DNA of 64,000 nucleotides from Salegentibacter mishustinae (GCF_002900095.1 NZ_LLKN01000002.1:1178001-1242000); one strand, 5' to 3'. Shown: positions 34,286-44,058, counted from the first letter of the stretch. Translations and numbers: made by a program. Notes: generated by a model not told the origin, from the letters alone.

Positions 34286-37200
34286 ATGCTAAATAAAGGC
34301 ATAAAATTTCTTATAGAAAACAAACTAGTAGCAATTATCCTCCTAGTCCTTTTTGTAGGCTGGGGCGTGGTAAATGCCCCTTTTAATTGGGAAACCGGTT
34401 TAATTCCGCGCGATCCCGTGGCGGTAGATGCCATCCCCGATATTGGCGAGAATCAACAAATTGTCTTTACCAAATGGGAGGGGAAATCCCCCCAGGATAT
34501 AGAAGACCAGATTACCTATCCCCTTACTACTTCGCTCCTGGGAATTCCCGGTGTGAAAACCATCCGGAGTTCCTCTATGTTTGGGTTTTCCAGTATTTAT
34601 ATCATTTTTGAAGAGGATATTGAGTTCTACTGGAGCCGTAGCCGGATTTTGGAAAAACTCAATTCCCTGCCGGCAAACCTGCTTCCCGAAGGTGTAAACC
34701 CTGCCCTGGGTCCCGATGCTACCGGGCTGGGCCAGGTTTTTTGGTACACCTTAGAAGGACGTGACAAAGATGGCAATGTTACCGGGGGCTGGGATTTGCA
34801 CGAACTGCGAAGCATTCAGGATTATTATGTGAAATATGGACTTTCCGGTGCCAGCGGGGTTTCCGAAGTTGCATCCATAGGTGGCTATGTGCAGGAATAT
34901 CAGGTAGATGTGGATCCCGAACTGATGCGTCAATACGATATTTCCCTGGCACAGGTGGTAAAGGCCGTAAAGGAAACCAACCGTGATATTGGTGCACAAA
35001 CCTTGGAAATAAATCAGGCCGAATATTTGGTACGTGGGCTGGGCTACGTTCAGGAAATAGAAGATATTGAAAATGCCGTGGTAACTTCAGAAGAATTTAC
35101 CAGTATCAAAATAAGCGACATTGCCAAAGTAAACCTGGGTCCGGAAACCCGCCGTGGTATCCTGGACAAAGAAGGTGCCGAGGTGGTTGGCGGAGTGGTT
35201 GTGGCTCGTTATGGCGCAAATCCGCTGGAAGTAATCAATAATGTAAAGGATAAAATAAATGAACTTAGCCCCGGCCTGCCCACCAAGGTGCTGGAAGATG
35301 GTCGCGAGTCGCAGGTAACTATTGTTCCATTTTACGATCGTACGCAACTGATTCAGGAAACCCTGGGCACGCTTAATGAAGCCCTTACATTGGAAATCCT
35401 GATTACGGTACTCGTAATTATCGTTATGGTTTTTAACCTACGGGCCTCCATCCTCATTTCCGGTTTATTGCCAGTAGCGGTTTTAATGGTCTTTATCTCG
35501 ATGAAGTTCTTTAATGTCGATGCCAATATCGTGGCCCTTTCCGGTATTGCCATTGCTATTGGGACCATGGTGGATGTGGGCGTGATCTTATCTGAAAATA
35601 TCATCCGGCATCTCGATCAGGACAAAGAACGGAAATATTTGACCACGAATGAAATCGTGTACAATGCCACTGCCGAGGTTTCCGGGGCAATTATGACGGC
35701 CGTGCTTACCACCATTATCAGTTTCCTTCCCGTCTTTACTATGGTGGGGGCAGAGGGGAAACTGTTCCGCCCACTGGCATTTACCAAGACCATGGCACTG
35801 GTGGCTTCCCTAGTGGTTGCGCTTTTCCTTATTCCGCCATTTGCCGCATCTTTCTTTAAGAAACGGACCCGGCGTACTTCCGCGGGCTGGGTAATACAGG
35901 GGATTCTGATAATTGCAGGGCTTACCGCTATTGTTTTTGGATATTTCATCGGTATTGTCCTAATTGCTTTTGGCGTAACCGGAATACTGCTTCTTAAAAA
36001 GAAAATTAGTTCCAAAAGATCAAATGTTATCAATATAGCTATTTCGGCTTTCGCCATAGTGCTACTTTTAGCCGAGTATTGGCGTCCGTTGGGTCTGGAA
36101 AAAAGTGTTTTCTGGAATTTTATTGTGGTAGGGATTATATCCTTTGGTTTGCTGGGTGTTTTTGCCCTGTTCCAAAAATTTTATACCCGCATCCTCAATT
36201 GGGCCTTGCGCAATAAGTTGTTGTTCTTGTCGGTGCCCACCGTTTTGGTTATTCTCGGTTTTATGATTATGCGCAACATTGGGCAGGAATTTATGCCCTC
36301 ACTCAATGAAGGCTCCTTCTTGTTGATGCCCACTTCGCTGCCCCATGCAGGTGTAGAGGAGAACAAGCGGGTCTTGCAGCAGCTGGATATGGCCGTGGCC
36401 GCTATCCCGGAAATTGAGACGGTAGTGGGCAAGGCAGGTCGTACAGAGTCTGCCCTGGACCCTGCACCTATATCCATGTATGAAAATACAATCCAATACA
36501 AACCTGAATATATGCTGAATGAACACGGCGAACGCCAGCGCTACCAGGTAAATGAAGACGGTTTATTTATGTTAAAAAATGGCAAATTGGCAATAAACCC
36601 AAGTTTAGAGGTGGACGAAGATGCAGCTGGCAGTTATAATGACAGCGAAATCGTGGAATTCCACCGCGTAAAAAACAAACAGCTCATTCCAGATGATGAC
36701 GGGGAATATTACCGTAACTGGCGCCCCGAAATAGAGTCGCCAGATGATATCTGGAACGAGATCACCGCCGCCACCAAGCTGCCGGGGGTAACCTCGGCGC
36801 CCAAGCTCCAGCCCATCGAGACACGGCTGGTAATGCTTCAAACGGGGATGCGCGCACCTATGGGAATCAAAGTGCAGGGGCAAAACCTTCGACAAATAGA
36901 AGATTTTGGACTCCAACTGGAAGACCTGTTAAAGCAAGTGGAAGGTGTAAAAGACGAAGCCGTTTTTGCCGACCGTATTGTTGGAAAACCTTACCTGCTT
37001 CTTGATATCAAGCGTGAACGTTTGGCTCGTTATGGTATTAGCATAGAAGAAGTTCAGCAACTTTTGGAGGTTGCTGTGGGAGGAAAACGCCTAAGTCAAA
37101 CGGTGGAAGGACGCGAACGCTACGGTGTACGCGTGCGCTACCCAAGGGAATTGCGGGACAGCCCGGAAGATATGGGCAATATCTATGTTCCGGTTGAGGG

Positions 37201-38068
37201 CGGCTCGCCGGTGCCGTTAGATGAGTTGGTAGATATCCGTTACGAGCAGGGGCCGCAGATAATAAAGAGTGAAGATACCTTCCTTATTGGCTATGTGCTT
37301 TTCGATAAACTCGATGGTTTTGCCGAAGTGGATGTAGTAGAAAATGCCCAGGCCCTTATTCAGGATAAAATCAATAACGGGGAGCTTAGCGTGCCCAAAG
37401 GCCTCAGCTATAAATTCACGGGGACTTACGAAAACCAGATTCGCGCTGAAAAAACGCTGAGTGTTGTGGTGCCACTGGCACTGATGATCATCTTTTTGAT
37501 CCTGTATTTCCAGTTCAAAAAGGTTTCGACCTCATTGATGATCTTTAGCGGCATCCTGGTGGCATTTTCCGGTGGGTTTATCCTCATTTGGCTCTATGGC
37601 CAGGGTTGGTTCCTGAATTTCGACTTTTTTGGCGAAAACCTTCGGCATATGTTTCAGATAAAAACCATAAACCTGAGTGTGGCGGTATGGGTAGGCTTTA
37701 TCGCCCTCTTTGGCATTGCGACCGATGATGGCGTTGTAATGGGGACCTACCTTACTCAAACCTTTGATAGGAACGAACCCAAGGACCGGGAAGAAATCCG
37801 TAAATCAGTAGTGGAAGCAGGGTCCAAGCGTGTTCGCCCCGCCTTGATGACCACGGCTACAACAATCCTGGCACTCCTGCCCGTACTGACGTCTTCGGGG
37901 CGTGGCAGCGATATTATGATCCCTATGGCCATCCCCGCGGTTGGAGGTATGTCTATAGCACTAATCACATTGTTTGTAGTGCCGGTGTTGTTTAGTTGGA
38001 GAAAAGAGGCCGGTTTAAAAACCCTGGAGACGGCGAATAATGACAAGAGAATAGAAAATAGAAATTAG
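34286..38068 (+). CDS. cusA: CusA-type RND copper/silver efflux pump, long form
   Basis: 1,260 residues; most CusA/CzcA proteins have about 1,040. The N-terminus is typical (TM1 then IPDIGENQQIVFTKWEGKSP), followed by the porter domain with GASGVSEVASIGGYVQEYQV, TM4 region GIAIAIGTMVDVGVILSENI (about 425) and a late IALFGIATDDGVVMGTYL (about 1145). Two additions stand out: about 90 residues with three extra membrane segments after TM6 (about 525-620), and a hydrophilic insert of about 60 residues (about 735-810). It drives Cu(I)/Ag(I) out by proton antiport within a CusCBA complex. cusC follows 16 bp later. Codon use is visibly richer in G+C than in the minus-strand half. Confidence 0.92.
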   Translation: MLNKGIKFLIENKLVAIILLVLFVGWGVVNAPFNWETGLIPRDPVAVDAIPDIGENQQIVFTKWEGKSPQDIEDQITYPLTTSLLGIPGVKTIRSSSMFGFSSIYIIFEEDIEFYWSRSRILEKLNSLPANLLPEGVNPALGPDATGLGQVFWYTLEGRDKDGNVTGGWDLHELRSIQDYYVKYGLSGASGVSEVASIGGYVQEYQVDVDPELMRQYDISLAQVVKAVKETNRDIGAQTLEINQAEYLVRGLGYVQEIEDIENAVVTSEEFTSIKISDIAKVNLGPETRRGILDKEGAEVVGGVVVARYGANPLEVINNVKDKINELSPGLPTKVLEDGRESQVTIVPFYDRTQLIQETLGTLNEALTLEILITVLVIIVMVFNLRASILISGLLPVAVLMVFISMKFFNVDANIVALSGIAIAIGTMVDVGVILSENIIRHLDQDKERKYLTTNEIVYNATAEVSGAIMTAVLTTIISFLPVFTMVGAEGKLFRPLAFTKTMALVASLVVALFLIPPFAASFFKKRTRRTSAGWVIQGILIIAGLTAIVFGYFIGIVLIAFGVTGILLLKKKISSKRSNVINIAISAFAIVLLLAEYWRPLGLEKSVFWNFIVVGIISFGLLGVFALFQKFYTRILNWALRNKLLFLSVPTVLVILGFMIMRNIGQEFMPSLNEGSFLLMPTSLPHAGVEENKRVLQQLDMAVAAIPEIETVVGKAGRTESALDPAPISMYENTIQYKPEYMLNEHGERQRYQVNEDGLFMLKNGKLAINPSLEVDEDAAGSYNDSEIVEFHRVKNKQLIPDDDGEYYRNWRPEIESPDDIWNEITAATKLPGVTSAPKLQPIETRLVMLQTGMRAPMGIKVQGQNLRQIEDFGLQLEDLLKQVEGVKDEAVFADRIVGKPYLLLDIKRERLARYGISIEEVQQLLEVAVGGKRLSQTVEGRERYGVRVRYPRELRDSPEDMGNIYVPVEGGSPVPLDELVDIRYEQGPQIIKSEDTFLIGYVLFDKLDGFAEVDVVENAQALIQDKINNGELSVPKGLSYKFTGTYENQIRAEKTLSVVVPLALMIIFLILYFQFKKVSTSLMIFSGILVAFSGGFILIWLYGQGWFLNFDFFGENLRHMFQIKTINLSVAVWVGFIALFGIATDDGVVMGTYLTQTFDRNEPKDREEIRKSVVEAGSKRVRPALMTTATTILALLPVLTSSGRGSDIMIPMAIPAVGGMSIALITLFVVPVLFSWRKEAGLKTLETANNDKRIENRN

Positions 38069-38084
38069 AAGAAAGCTTTTTACT

Positions 38085-39341
38085 ATGAAATCAAAAGATA
38101 TTTTAATAATAAAATTGAATAGAAGAAGCGGAATGCTGACGGTGCTTGTCTCTCTTTTCTTTTTTCTTACAGGAACAGCCCAGCAGCTACAGCCTTATCT
38201 TACCGAGGCTTTGGAAAACAACCCGGACATACAGGCCTTTGAACTGCGCTATGAGACGGCAAAAGAAAAGGTGGAAGAAGTGGGGGTGCTCCCGGAAACC
38301 CAGTTCAGCGTAGGCTATTTTGCCAGCGAACCGGAGACCCGAACAGGCCCGCAGCAGTACAAACTATCGGTACAGCAAATGATTCCGTGGTTTGGGACTA
38401 TTACGGCAAGAGAGAATTATGCATCAAGCCTTGCCGATGCACAATATGTGGAAATCGCCACGGCCCAGAGGCAACTGCTGCTAAATGTGGCCGAAAATTA
38501 TTACAGGCTTTATGCCATTAGGGCAAAGCAACGCGTATTGGAGGAAAATATAGACCTGCTGGAAGCCTATGAGCAGCTTGCACTTACTTCCCTTGAAGTG
38601 AACCAAGCTTCATCGGTAGATGTGCTTCGCCTGCAAATGCGGCAAAACCAGCTACGGGAACGTTTTGAAAACTTCGATGAAGAATTTAAAGCTGAACAAG
38701 CTACTTTCAATGCCTTGCTCAATACCAGGCCCGGTGCCGCGGTAGAAGTTTACGATTCTCTGGCGGTGCCACAGGAAGACCCGGTACAGTTGCCAGAAGT
38801 TCCACAGGTGCACCCGGAGTTGTTGCGTTTTGACAAGCTGTATGAATCGGTAGGGGAAGCAGAAAAAATGAACCGAAAGGAAGCCCTGCCCGATCTGGGA
38901 TTTGGCCTGGATTACGTTGCGGTGGGGGAAGCCACTGCGATGCAAGCCCCGGATAGCGGAAAGGACATCCTGATGCCGATGGTCTCTATAACGGTTCCAA
39001 TTTTCGGTAATAAATACAAATCGGTTACGCGGCAAAATGAACTGAAGCAACGTGAGCTAAATGCACAACGGGAGAACCGGCACAACGAATTGGTGTCGCG
39101 CCTGGAAGCCGCGGTGAGCAATAGGGCAGAGGCACGCATAAGCTACCGTACCCAGTTGCTCAACATCGAGCAAGCCAATGATGCCGAAGAAATCCTCAGG
39201 CGGAATTACGAAACCGGTACCATAGATTTCAATGATGTGCTGGACGTACAGGAGTTACAGCTAAATTTTGAGCTGAACCTGATAGAAGCGGTAAAAAACT
39301 ATTACCAAGCCAGTGCGAACATTAATTATTTAAGTGAATAA
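38085..39341 (+). CDS. cusC: CusC-type outer-membrane efflux protein (TolC family)
   Basis: 418 residues with a signal peptide (LVSLFFFLTGTAQQ); a start at 38133 is also possible. It shows the two long coiled-coil repeats of TolC proteins: helices around ALENNPDIQAFELRYETAKE (about 40), then QLNFELNLIEAVKNYYQASA at the end. It forms the outer-membrane channel of the CusCBA pump. It is 16 bp after cusA and 25 bp before cusB, so one operon. Confidence 0.9.
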   Translation: MKSKDILIIKLNRRSGMLTVLVSLFFFLTGTAQQLQPYLTEALENNPDIQAFELRYETAKEKVEEVGVLPETQFSVGYFASEPETRTGPQQYKLSVQQMIPWFGTITARENYASSLADAQYVEIATAQRQLLLNVAENYYRLYAIRAKQRVLEENIDLLEAYEQLALTSLEVNQASSVDVLRLQMRQNQLRERFENFDEEFKAEQATFNALLNTRPGAAVEVYDSLAVPQEDPVQLPEVPQVHPELLRFDKLYESVGEAEKMNRKEALPDLGFGLDYVAVGEATAMQAPDSGKDILMPMVSITVPIFGNKYKSVTRQNELKQRELNAQRENRHNELVSRLEAAVSNRAEARISYRTQLLNIEQANDAEEILRRNYETGTIDFNDVLDVQELQLNFELNLIEAVKNYYQASANINYLSE

Positions 39342-39366
39342 TTCAGAATAAATTAAAACAAAAACG

Positions 39367-41196
39367 ATGAAGAAATATATCATTTACACCGGATTAGTGT
39401 TAGCAGGATTGCTCCTTGGCTATCTGTTCTTTGGTGGCAATTCGTCTGAAAAAAATGTCGAAACAGCCACTACAGAAGAACACAATCACGAGGAGGAAAA
39501 CCAGCTGTGGACCTGCTCTATGCACCCGCAGATTATGCAGCCCGAACCGGGCGATTGCCCCATTTGCGGGATGGACCTTATCCCTGCCGAGAGTGGCGGC
39601 GGCGAGGTTGGGCCGCAACAAATAGAAATGTCTGAAACCGCCCTGGCTCTGGCCAATATCCACACCGTGGAGATCGGCGATAGCCTCTTAGGGGATCACG
39701 ACCTGGTGCTCTCCGGGAAGATCGTGGAGAACGAAGAGGTGAAAAGTGTGCAGGCTTCTTATTTTGGCGGCAGGATAGAAAAACTTTATATAAATTACAC
39801 CGGGGAGGAAGTACGCCGCGGGCAGGTGTTGGCCACTATTTATTCCCCAGAGCTGGTCTCTGCCCAGCAGGAATTGCTTACCGCTGTGGGGATGAAGGAC
39901 TCTCAGTCCCGGTTATACGAATCTGTACGCCGAAAATTGAAATTATGGAAACTCAGCGACAAGCAAATTGAAGAAATTGAAGCTTCTGGGGAAGTTAAAG
40001 AATATTTCCCTATTTATGCTACGGTTTCAGGTACGGTGACCGAAAAACTGGTGGAAGAAGGTGATTATGTAGAGCAGGGCCAGTCCCTTTATGAGATTGC
40101 CAACCTTAGTATTGTATGGGCACAATTTGATGCTTATGAAAACCAGATTGCCCAGCTTGAAGAAGGGCAACAGATTAGCGTGACTGCCAATGCCTTGCCG
40201 GGAAAAGAATATGAAGTGCCCATTACTTTTATTGAACCACTGCTTAATACTGCCACCCGTACGGTAACTGTACGTGCAGTCCTGCCCAATAAGGAAGGTC
40301 GTCTAAAACCCGGAATGTTCGTGCGTGGAAAAGTGGCACCGGCCAAGAAAAAAAATGCAGATATTGAAGAACCCCAGCTTATTACAGTGCCAAAATCGGC
40401 CGTGATGTGGACCGGGGAACGTTCGCTGGTTTACGTACAACCCAATCCAGACAGGCCTGTCTTTGAAATGAGGGAAGTGAGCCTGGGTGCCGCAGCGGGT
40501 GGTAATTATGCGGTTACAGATGGCTTGAGTACCGGAGAGCGCATTGTGGTAAACGGTGCCTTTACCGTAGATGCTGCCGCACAACTCCAGGGCAAAAAGT
40601 CTATGATGAACAAGGACGGAGGCAAGACATCTACCGGTCACGAGGGCCACGCCGGTATGGACATGGCAGGTAGCGAGGGTAATGCCAATATGGAAACGGC
40701 AGGAACCGGCAACGTTGACCATACCGAAATGCAGGAACGCATCGTGGTACCTGAAGAGTTCACCAACCAGCTAAATGGCGTTTTTGATCAATATTTGAAG
40801 TTGAAAAACGCCCTGGTGGAAGATGAGGCCAAAACCGCCCAAGCAACTGCAAATAAAGTACTGGAAGCAATGAACAAGATAGATATGAGTCTTTTAGAGG
40901 ATCGTGAAGCTCACGACCACTGGATGCTGATTTCAAAAGAAGTAATTGGTGCTGCGGAAAAAATAACGGAGAGTGAAGATATTTCTACTCAGCGGGATCA
41001 TTTTAAACACCTGTCTGCCCATTTGAGCAAAGCGATGCAACTTTTTGGAGTGGGACAGACCGTTTATAAGCAATTTTGCCCTATGGCAGATGACAATGCG
41101 GGAGCCTACTGGCTCAGCCGTTCAGAAGAGATCAAAAACCCTTATTACGGTAGCGCAATGTTAACCTGCGGCGAAATCGTGGAAACTATAAACTAA
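39367..41196 (+). CDS. cusB: CusB-type adaptor with heavy-metal-binding domain and C-terminal DUF3347 domain
   Basis: 609 residues. N-terminal anchor, a His/Glu-rich spacer, then the heavy-metal-binding domain with WTCSMHPQIMQPEPGDCPIC followed by GMDLIP (about 50-75). The membrane-fusion core follows: VQASYFGGRIEKLY, biotinyl-lipoyl-like and beta-barrel parts (about 90-410). A Met/His-rich link (HEGHAGMDMAGSEG) leads to a DUF3347 domain (about 455-609), ending FCPMADDNAGAYWLS and NPYYGSAMLTCGEIVETIN. It links CusA to CusC and probably passes metal to the pump; the extra domain may capture Cu(I) in the periplasm. Confidence 0.9.
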   Translation: MKKYIIYTGLVLAGLLLGYLFFGGNSSEKNVETATTEEHNHEEENQLWTCSMHPQIMQPEPGDCPICGMDLIPAESGGGEVGPQQIEMSETALALANIHTVEIGDSLLGDHDLVLSGKIVENEEVKSVQASYFGGRIEKLYINYTGEEVRRGQVLATIYSPELVSAQQELLTAVGMKDSQSRLYESVRRKLKLWKLSDKQIEEIEASGEVKEYFPIYATVSGTVTEKLVEEGDYVEQGQSLYEIANLSIVWAQFDAYENQIAQLEEGQQISVTANALPGKEYEVPITFIEPLLNTATRTVTVRAVLPNKEGRLKPGMFVRGKVAPAKKKNADIEEPQLITVPKSAVMWTGERSLVYVQPNPDRPVFEMREVSLGAAAGGNYAVTDGLSTGERIVVNGAFTVDAAAQLQGKKSMMNKDGGKTSTGHEGHAGMDMAGSEGNANMETAGTGNVDHTEMQERIVVPEEFTNQLNGVFDQYLKLKNALVEDEAKTAQATANKVLEAMNKIDMSLLEDREAHDHWMLISKEVIGAAEKITESEDISTQRDHFKHLSAHLSKAMQLFGVGQTVYKQFCPMADDNAGAYWLSRSEEIKNPYYGSAMLTCGEIVETIN

Positions 41197-41239
41197 AGCA
41201 GGGAAGAACAAATTTTTATAACCTTTAAAACCTATTAAG

Positions 41240-41752
41240 ATGAAAAGAACAATGATGATGCTCCTTCTAACTTTGTTAAGCATGGGAGTTTATGCACAAC
41301 ACGACCACGACAATATGGCTGGTCATGGTGAAGAAATGCAAATGTCGCCTAAGTTCAAAGACAAAGATCTGGGCGCTGCTTATGAACATTACCTATTGGT
41401 AAAGGACGCTTTAGTGGCTTCAAATGATGCAAAGGCCGCCAAGCATTCGATGAAACTCGAGAAAACTTTGGCAAAAGTGGAAAATGCTGAGACGGCTCGC
41501 AAAGAAGCTTCGCAAATGGCCGGTGCCACTTCTCTGGAAGACCAACGTGACAATTTTAATGCTCTTAGCGATGCAATGTTGAAACTGGTTAAAAATGGGA
41601 AGCTTGCCAAAGGTGAAATTTACCTGGAATATTGCCCTATGGCAAACTCTAATAAAGGCGGCTATTGGCTTTCCAATGAAAAGGCGATCAAGAACCCATA
41701 TATGGGCCAAAAAATGCTGAAATGTGGTAGTGTAAAAGAAACTATCAATTAA
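41240..41752 (+). CDS. DUF3347 periplasmic copper-linked protein
   Basis: 170 residues with a signal peptide (LLLTLLSMGVYAQ) and a short His/Met-rich start (HDHDNMAGHGEEMQM). The rest is one DUF3347 domain: helical, with DNFNALSDAMLKLVKNG and the signature YCPMANSNKGGYWLSNEKAI followed by NPYMGQKMLKCG. Two invariant Cys and a Met suggest a Cu(I) site. It is 43 bp after cusB, a separately exported version of the domain fused to CusB. Confidence 0.85.
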   Translation: MKRTMMMLLLTLLSMGVYAQHDHDNMAGHGEEMQMSPKFKDKDLGAAYEHYLLVKDALVASNDAKAAKHSMKLEKTLAKVENAETARKEASQMAGATSLEDQRDNFNALSDAMLKLVKNGKLAKGEIYLEYCPMANSNKGGYWLSNEKAIKNPYMGQKMLKCGSVKETIN

Positions 41753-41758
41753 TAAAGT

Positions 41759-41808
41759 CCTGCAAGGTATGGATAGACTCTTTTTTATAGGTCTATCCAT
41801 TTTGCAGG
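41759..41808 (+). terminator. Long stem-loop after the DUF3347 gene (element A)
   Basis: Outer stem CCTGCAA (41759-41765) with TTGCAGG (41802-41808), inner stem TGGATAGAC (41770-41778) with GTCTATCCA (41791-41799), loop T-rich. The flanks AAAGTCCTG and CAGGCACAAAA recur at element B (43910). It is probably a terminator or processing site. Confidence 0.6.
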
Positions 41809-41825
41809 CACAAAATTAGAATGAA

Positions 41826-42272
41826 ATGAAAAATACATTCAAAGTTCTAACAGCGGTATTTCTTCTGGCCGTGGTTTTTGGTGCTTGTAACTCCTCTGGG
41901 GAGCAGCAAAAACAAAAAAAGCAAGACAAACTGGCTACAGAAATTAGTACAAGTACCGCCAATAAACAAACCTTTTCTTTAGATTTTCAGATAGGAGACA
42001 AGTTGCCTAATGACCTGGTATGTATGGTAAACGATGCCTATATGGCCAAACCGCAAATCCCGGTTCCGGTAAACGGGAAAACCTATTATGGTTGCTGCGA
42101 GATGTGCGTGGGCACCTTGAACAACGAAGAATCTGCAAGGATGGCCACCGATCCCCAAACAGGGGAAAGAGTGGATAAAACCGAAGCCTTTATTGTACTG
42201 CTTGACGCGAATGGCCGGGTTGGCTATTTTAATTCAGAAGCGAATTACACAGCTTACACAAAAAAGAGCTAA
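41826..42272 (+). CDS. Lipoprotein with a CCxxC metal-binding motif
   Basis: 148 residues. Lipoprotein signal with lipobox VVFGAC (Cys about 21). The mature part contains KTYYGCCEMCVGTL (about 90) in a TRASH/YHS-like setting, preceded by CMVNDAYM and followed by RMATDPQTGERVDKTEAFIV. It is probably a periplasmic metal-binding or sensing lipoprotein. It lies in the cus operon region between DUF3347 and PII genes. The exact family name is uncertain. Confidence 0.7.
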   Translation: MKNTFKVLTAVFLLAVVFGACNSSGEQQKQKKQDKLATEISTSTANKQTFSLDFQIGDKLPNDLVCMVNDAYMAKPQIPVPVNGKTYYGCCEMCVGTLNNEESARMATDPQTGERVDKTEAFIVLLDANGRVGYFNSEANYTAYTKKS

Positions 42273-42309
42273 GCATAACAAAACTTATTTCAACTTAAAT
42301 TTAGAAGAT

Positions 42310-42643
42310 ATGAATGAGATCAAAGCCTTTATCAGACCCGAAAGACTTAGTGAAGTGACCATGAATCTGCGGGAAGAAAACTTTTGTTGTTTTACCGTAT
42401 TTCAAGGCGAGGGGGTTGGAGATTACACTGATTCCAAAACCGCTTCCCCCAGTTTGAATTTTCCATTTATGCACAGCAAAGTCATTAAAATGGAGATAGT
42501 GTGCGAAAAATGAGGATGTAGATAAAATTGTAAATATTATAAAAGTAAGTGCCCGTACTGGCAAAAGCGGGGACGGGCTCATCTATGTAAGCGACGTGGA
42601 ACAGCGTATAAAAATAAGGACTGGGGAAAAGGAAAGCCGGTAA
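42310..42643 (+). pseudogene. PII-like (PII-NG type) regulator, frameshifted
   Basis: The first frame (42310-42513) reads MNEIKAFIRPERLSEVTMNL and on to FMHSKVIKMEIVCEK, where a TGA stops it. One base over, the sequence continues EDVDKIVNIIKVSARTGKSG then DGLIYVSDVEQRIKIRTGE to a TAA at 42641. Together this is a full PII fold with ARTGKxGDG. The break is at an A5 run (about 42506-42510), typical of an indel. PII proteins next to CusA/CzcA pumps are the 'PII-NG' group. The T-loop region reads CFTVFQGEGVGDYTDSK. A mutation, an assembly error or programmed slippage are all possible. Confidence 0.8.
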
Positions 42644-42767
42644 GTGCTTTTTTTGTTTCCGGTCGAACAACCAAGTAAAATACTAAGTTCCGGGCTGTGT
42701 TTTATGGCATCCGGAAAATTTAATTAATTGCAGTAACAGAAATATCAACCTTTTAAAAACAAGAAAA

Positions 42768-43355
42768 ATGAAAACAGTAAAAGTAAGTTTGGGAGTGATG
42801 GCTATGGCATTTGCCGTAATAAGCACTTCTTGCAAGAACAACGAGAAAAACAGCAATACAACTATTGAAGACGCGGCGACCGAGCGCGCTGTCCCGATGG
42901 AAGAAAACAGGATGGAAAGCAGCAATGCTGCCCAAACCGATGCCAGCCTGACCACATACTTGGAGCTTAAAAATGCCTTGGTAAATGACGATCAGGAGGC
43001 CGCGGCCAAAGCCGGGGAAAAAATGGTGGGACAGTTAAAGACCTTTAAAACGGAAAACTACGAACAGAACGACCAACAAGAACTGCAAGATATCATAGAA
43101 GACGCCACTGAGCATGCCGAACACATTGCGGAAAGCCCCATAGGCCACCAGCGGGAGCATTTCGACATTTTGAGCAAGGACATGATAGACTTGGTGGCCA
43201 TTACCGAAACCGACCAAAAGCTGTATCAGGCTTATTGCCCCATGTACAATAATAACAAAGGTGCGCAGTGGTTGAGTGCAACCAAAGAAATCAAAAACCC
43301 CTATTATGGAAGTAAAATGATGAACTGTGGAGAGGTGCAAAGAGAGATTAACTAA
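42768..43355 (+). CDS. DUF3347 lipoprotein
   Basis: 195 residues. Lipobox VISTSC (Cys about 22), an acidic spacer with TTIEDAATERAVPMEENRM, then a DUF3347 domain: TTYLELKNALVNDDQEAA (about 65), REHFDILSKDMIDLV (about 127) and YCPMYNNNKGAQWLSATKEI followed by NPYYGSKMMNCGEVQREI. The usual YW is QW here. It is anchored in the periplasm and probably binds Cu(I). The next gene starts directly after its stop. Confidence 0.85.
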   Translation: MKTVKVSLGVMAMAFAVISTSCKNNEKNSNTTIEDAATERAVPMEENRMESSNAAQTDASLTTYLELKNALVNDDQEAAAKAGEKMVGQLKTFKTENYEQNDQQELQDIIEDATEHAEHIAESPIGHQREHFDILSKDMIDLVAITETDQKLYQAYCPMYNNNKGAQWLSATKEIKNPYYGSKMMNCGEVQREIN

Positions 43356-43808
43356 ATGAAGACAATCAAAATCATTGTACTGGTTTTTTTTGTTGTGTTC
43401 GTGGGTATCCAGTTTGTGCCCACCAACCGCAACCAAAGTGAAGTGGTGCCAAAATCCGATTTTATGCTGGTGAACAATGTCCCGAAAGACGTACAGGATA
43501 AATTAAAGGTTTCCTGTTATGATTGCCATAGCAACAATACAGCATACCCTTGGTACAATAAAATACAACCAGCTGCCTGGTTTTTAGAGGATCATATAAA
43601 AGAAGGAAAAGATGAATTGAATTTTAATGAATGGGGTGAATATTCCGACCGAAGAAAAAACAGCAAACTCCGGTCAATCATCAGTCAGATTGAAGATGAT
43701 GAAATGCCGCTGGATTCCTACACTTTTATCCATTGGGATGCTAAATTTTCAGAATTGGAGAAAAAGGAAATCATAAAATATATGACCCAGCTTAAAAATA
43801 GTTTATAG
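43356..43808 (+). CDS. Haem-binding domain protein (CxxCH)
   Basis: 150 residues. N-terminal membrane segment (IKIIVLVFFVVFVGIQFV), then the cytochrome-like motif KVSCYDCHSNNTAYPWYNKI (haem c site CYDCH, about 52) and NFNEWGEYSDRRK, the pattern of the Haem_bd (PF14376) family. It is probably a small periplasmic c-type haem protein. The start codon follows the DUF3347 stop with no gap, so the two are coupled. A redox role in copper handling is possible but unproved. Confidence 0.82.
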   Translation: MKTIKIIVLVFFVVFVGIQFVPTNRNQSEVVPKSDFMLVNNVPKDVQDKLKVSCYDCHSNNTAYPWYNKIQPAAWFLEDHIKEGKDELNFNEWGEYSDRRKNSKLRSIISQIEDDEMPLDSYTFIHWDAKFSELEKKEIIKYMTQLKNSL

Positions 43809-43909
43809 GGGATTTTTAAAATAAACAATATCATATCCCAAAAAAGGAAAGGAATTTTTTCATTGATTGGTTAGTTAATCTTTTTCTTTTGAGAGTATGA
43901 TGTTAAAGT

Positions 43910-43969
43910 CCTGTGAGGGAAGGGTATTCTTAAATTTAATTAGTTTATAAAGCCTCTTCCCTTGACAGG
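43910..43969 (+). terminator. Long stem-loop (element B) after the haem protein gene
   Basis: CCTGT (43910-43914) pairs with ACAGG (43965-43969) and GGGAAG (43917-43922) with CTTCCC (43956-43961). The flanks AAAGTCCTG and CAGGCACAAAA are the same as at element A. The rest of the 43809-44058 gap holds nothing I can name. Confidence 0.55.
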
Positions 43970-44058
43970 CACAAAAACCAAAAAATGAAATATTGTTGGG
44001 CCGCTTGGTAAAATGAGCATGGTAGCTTAATTAAATACTTAGGGTATGATAAAAAAAT

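Noticed and set aside
40900-41196. Separate DUF3347 gene at the end of cusB
   Set aside because: The reading frame is continuous with CusB and no start or signal peptide is present, so it is a fused domain.
42193-42309. Extension of the PII frame into the CCxxC lipoprotein gene
   Set aside because: Overlaps the lipoprotein coding sequence in another frame; PII homology begins at MNEIKAF (42310).
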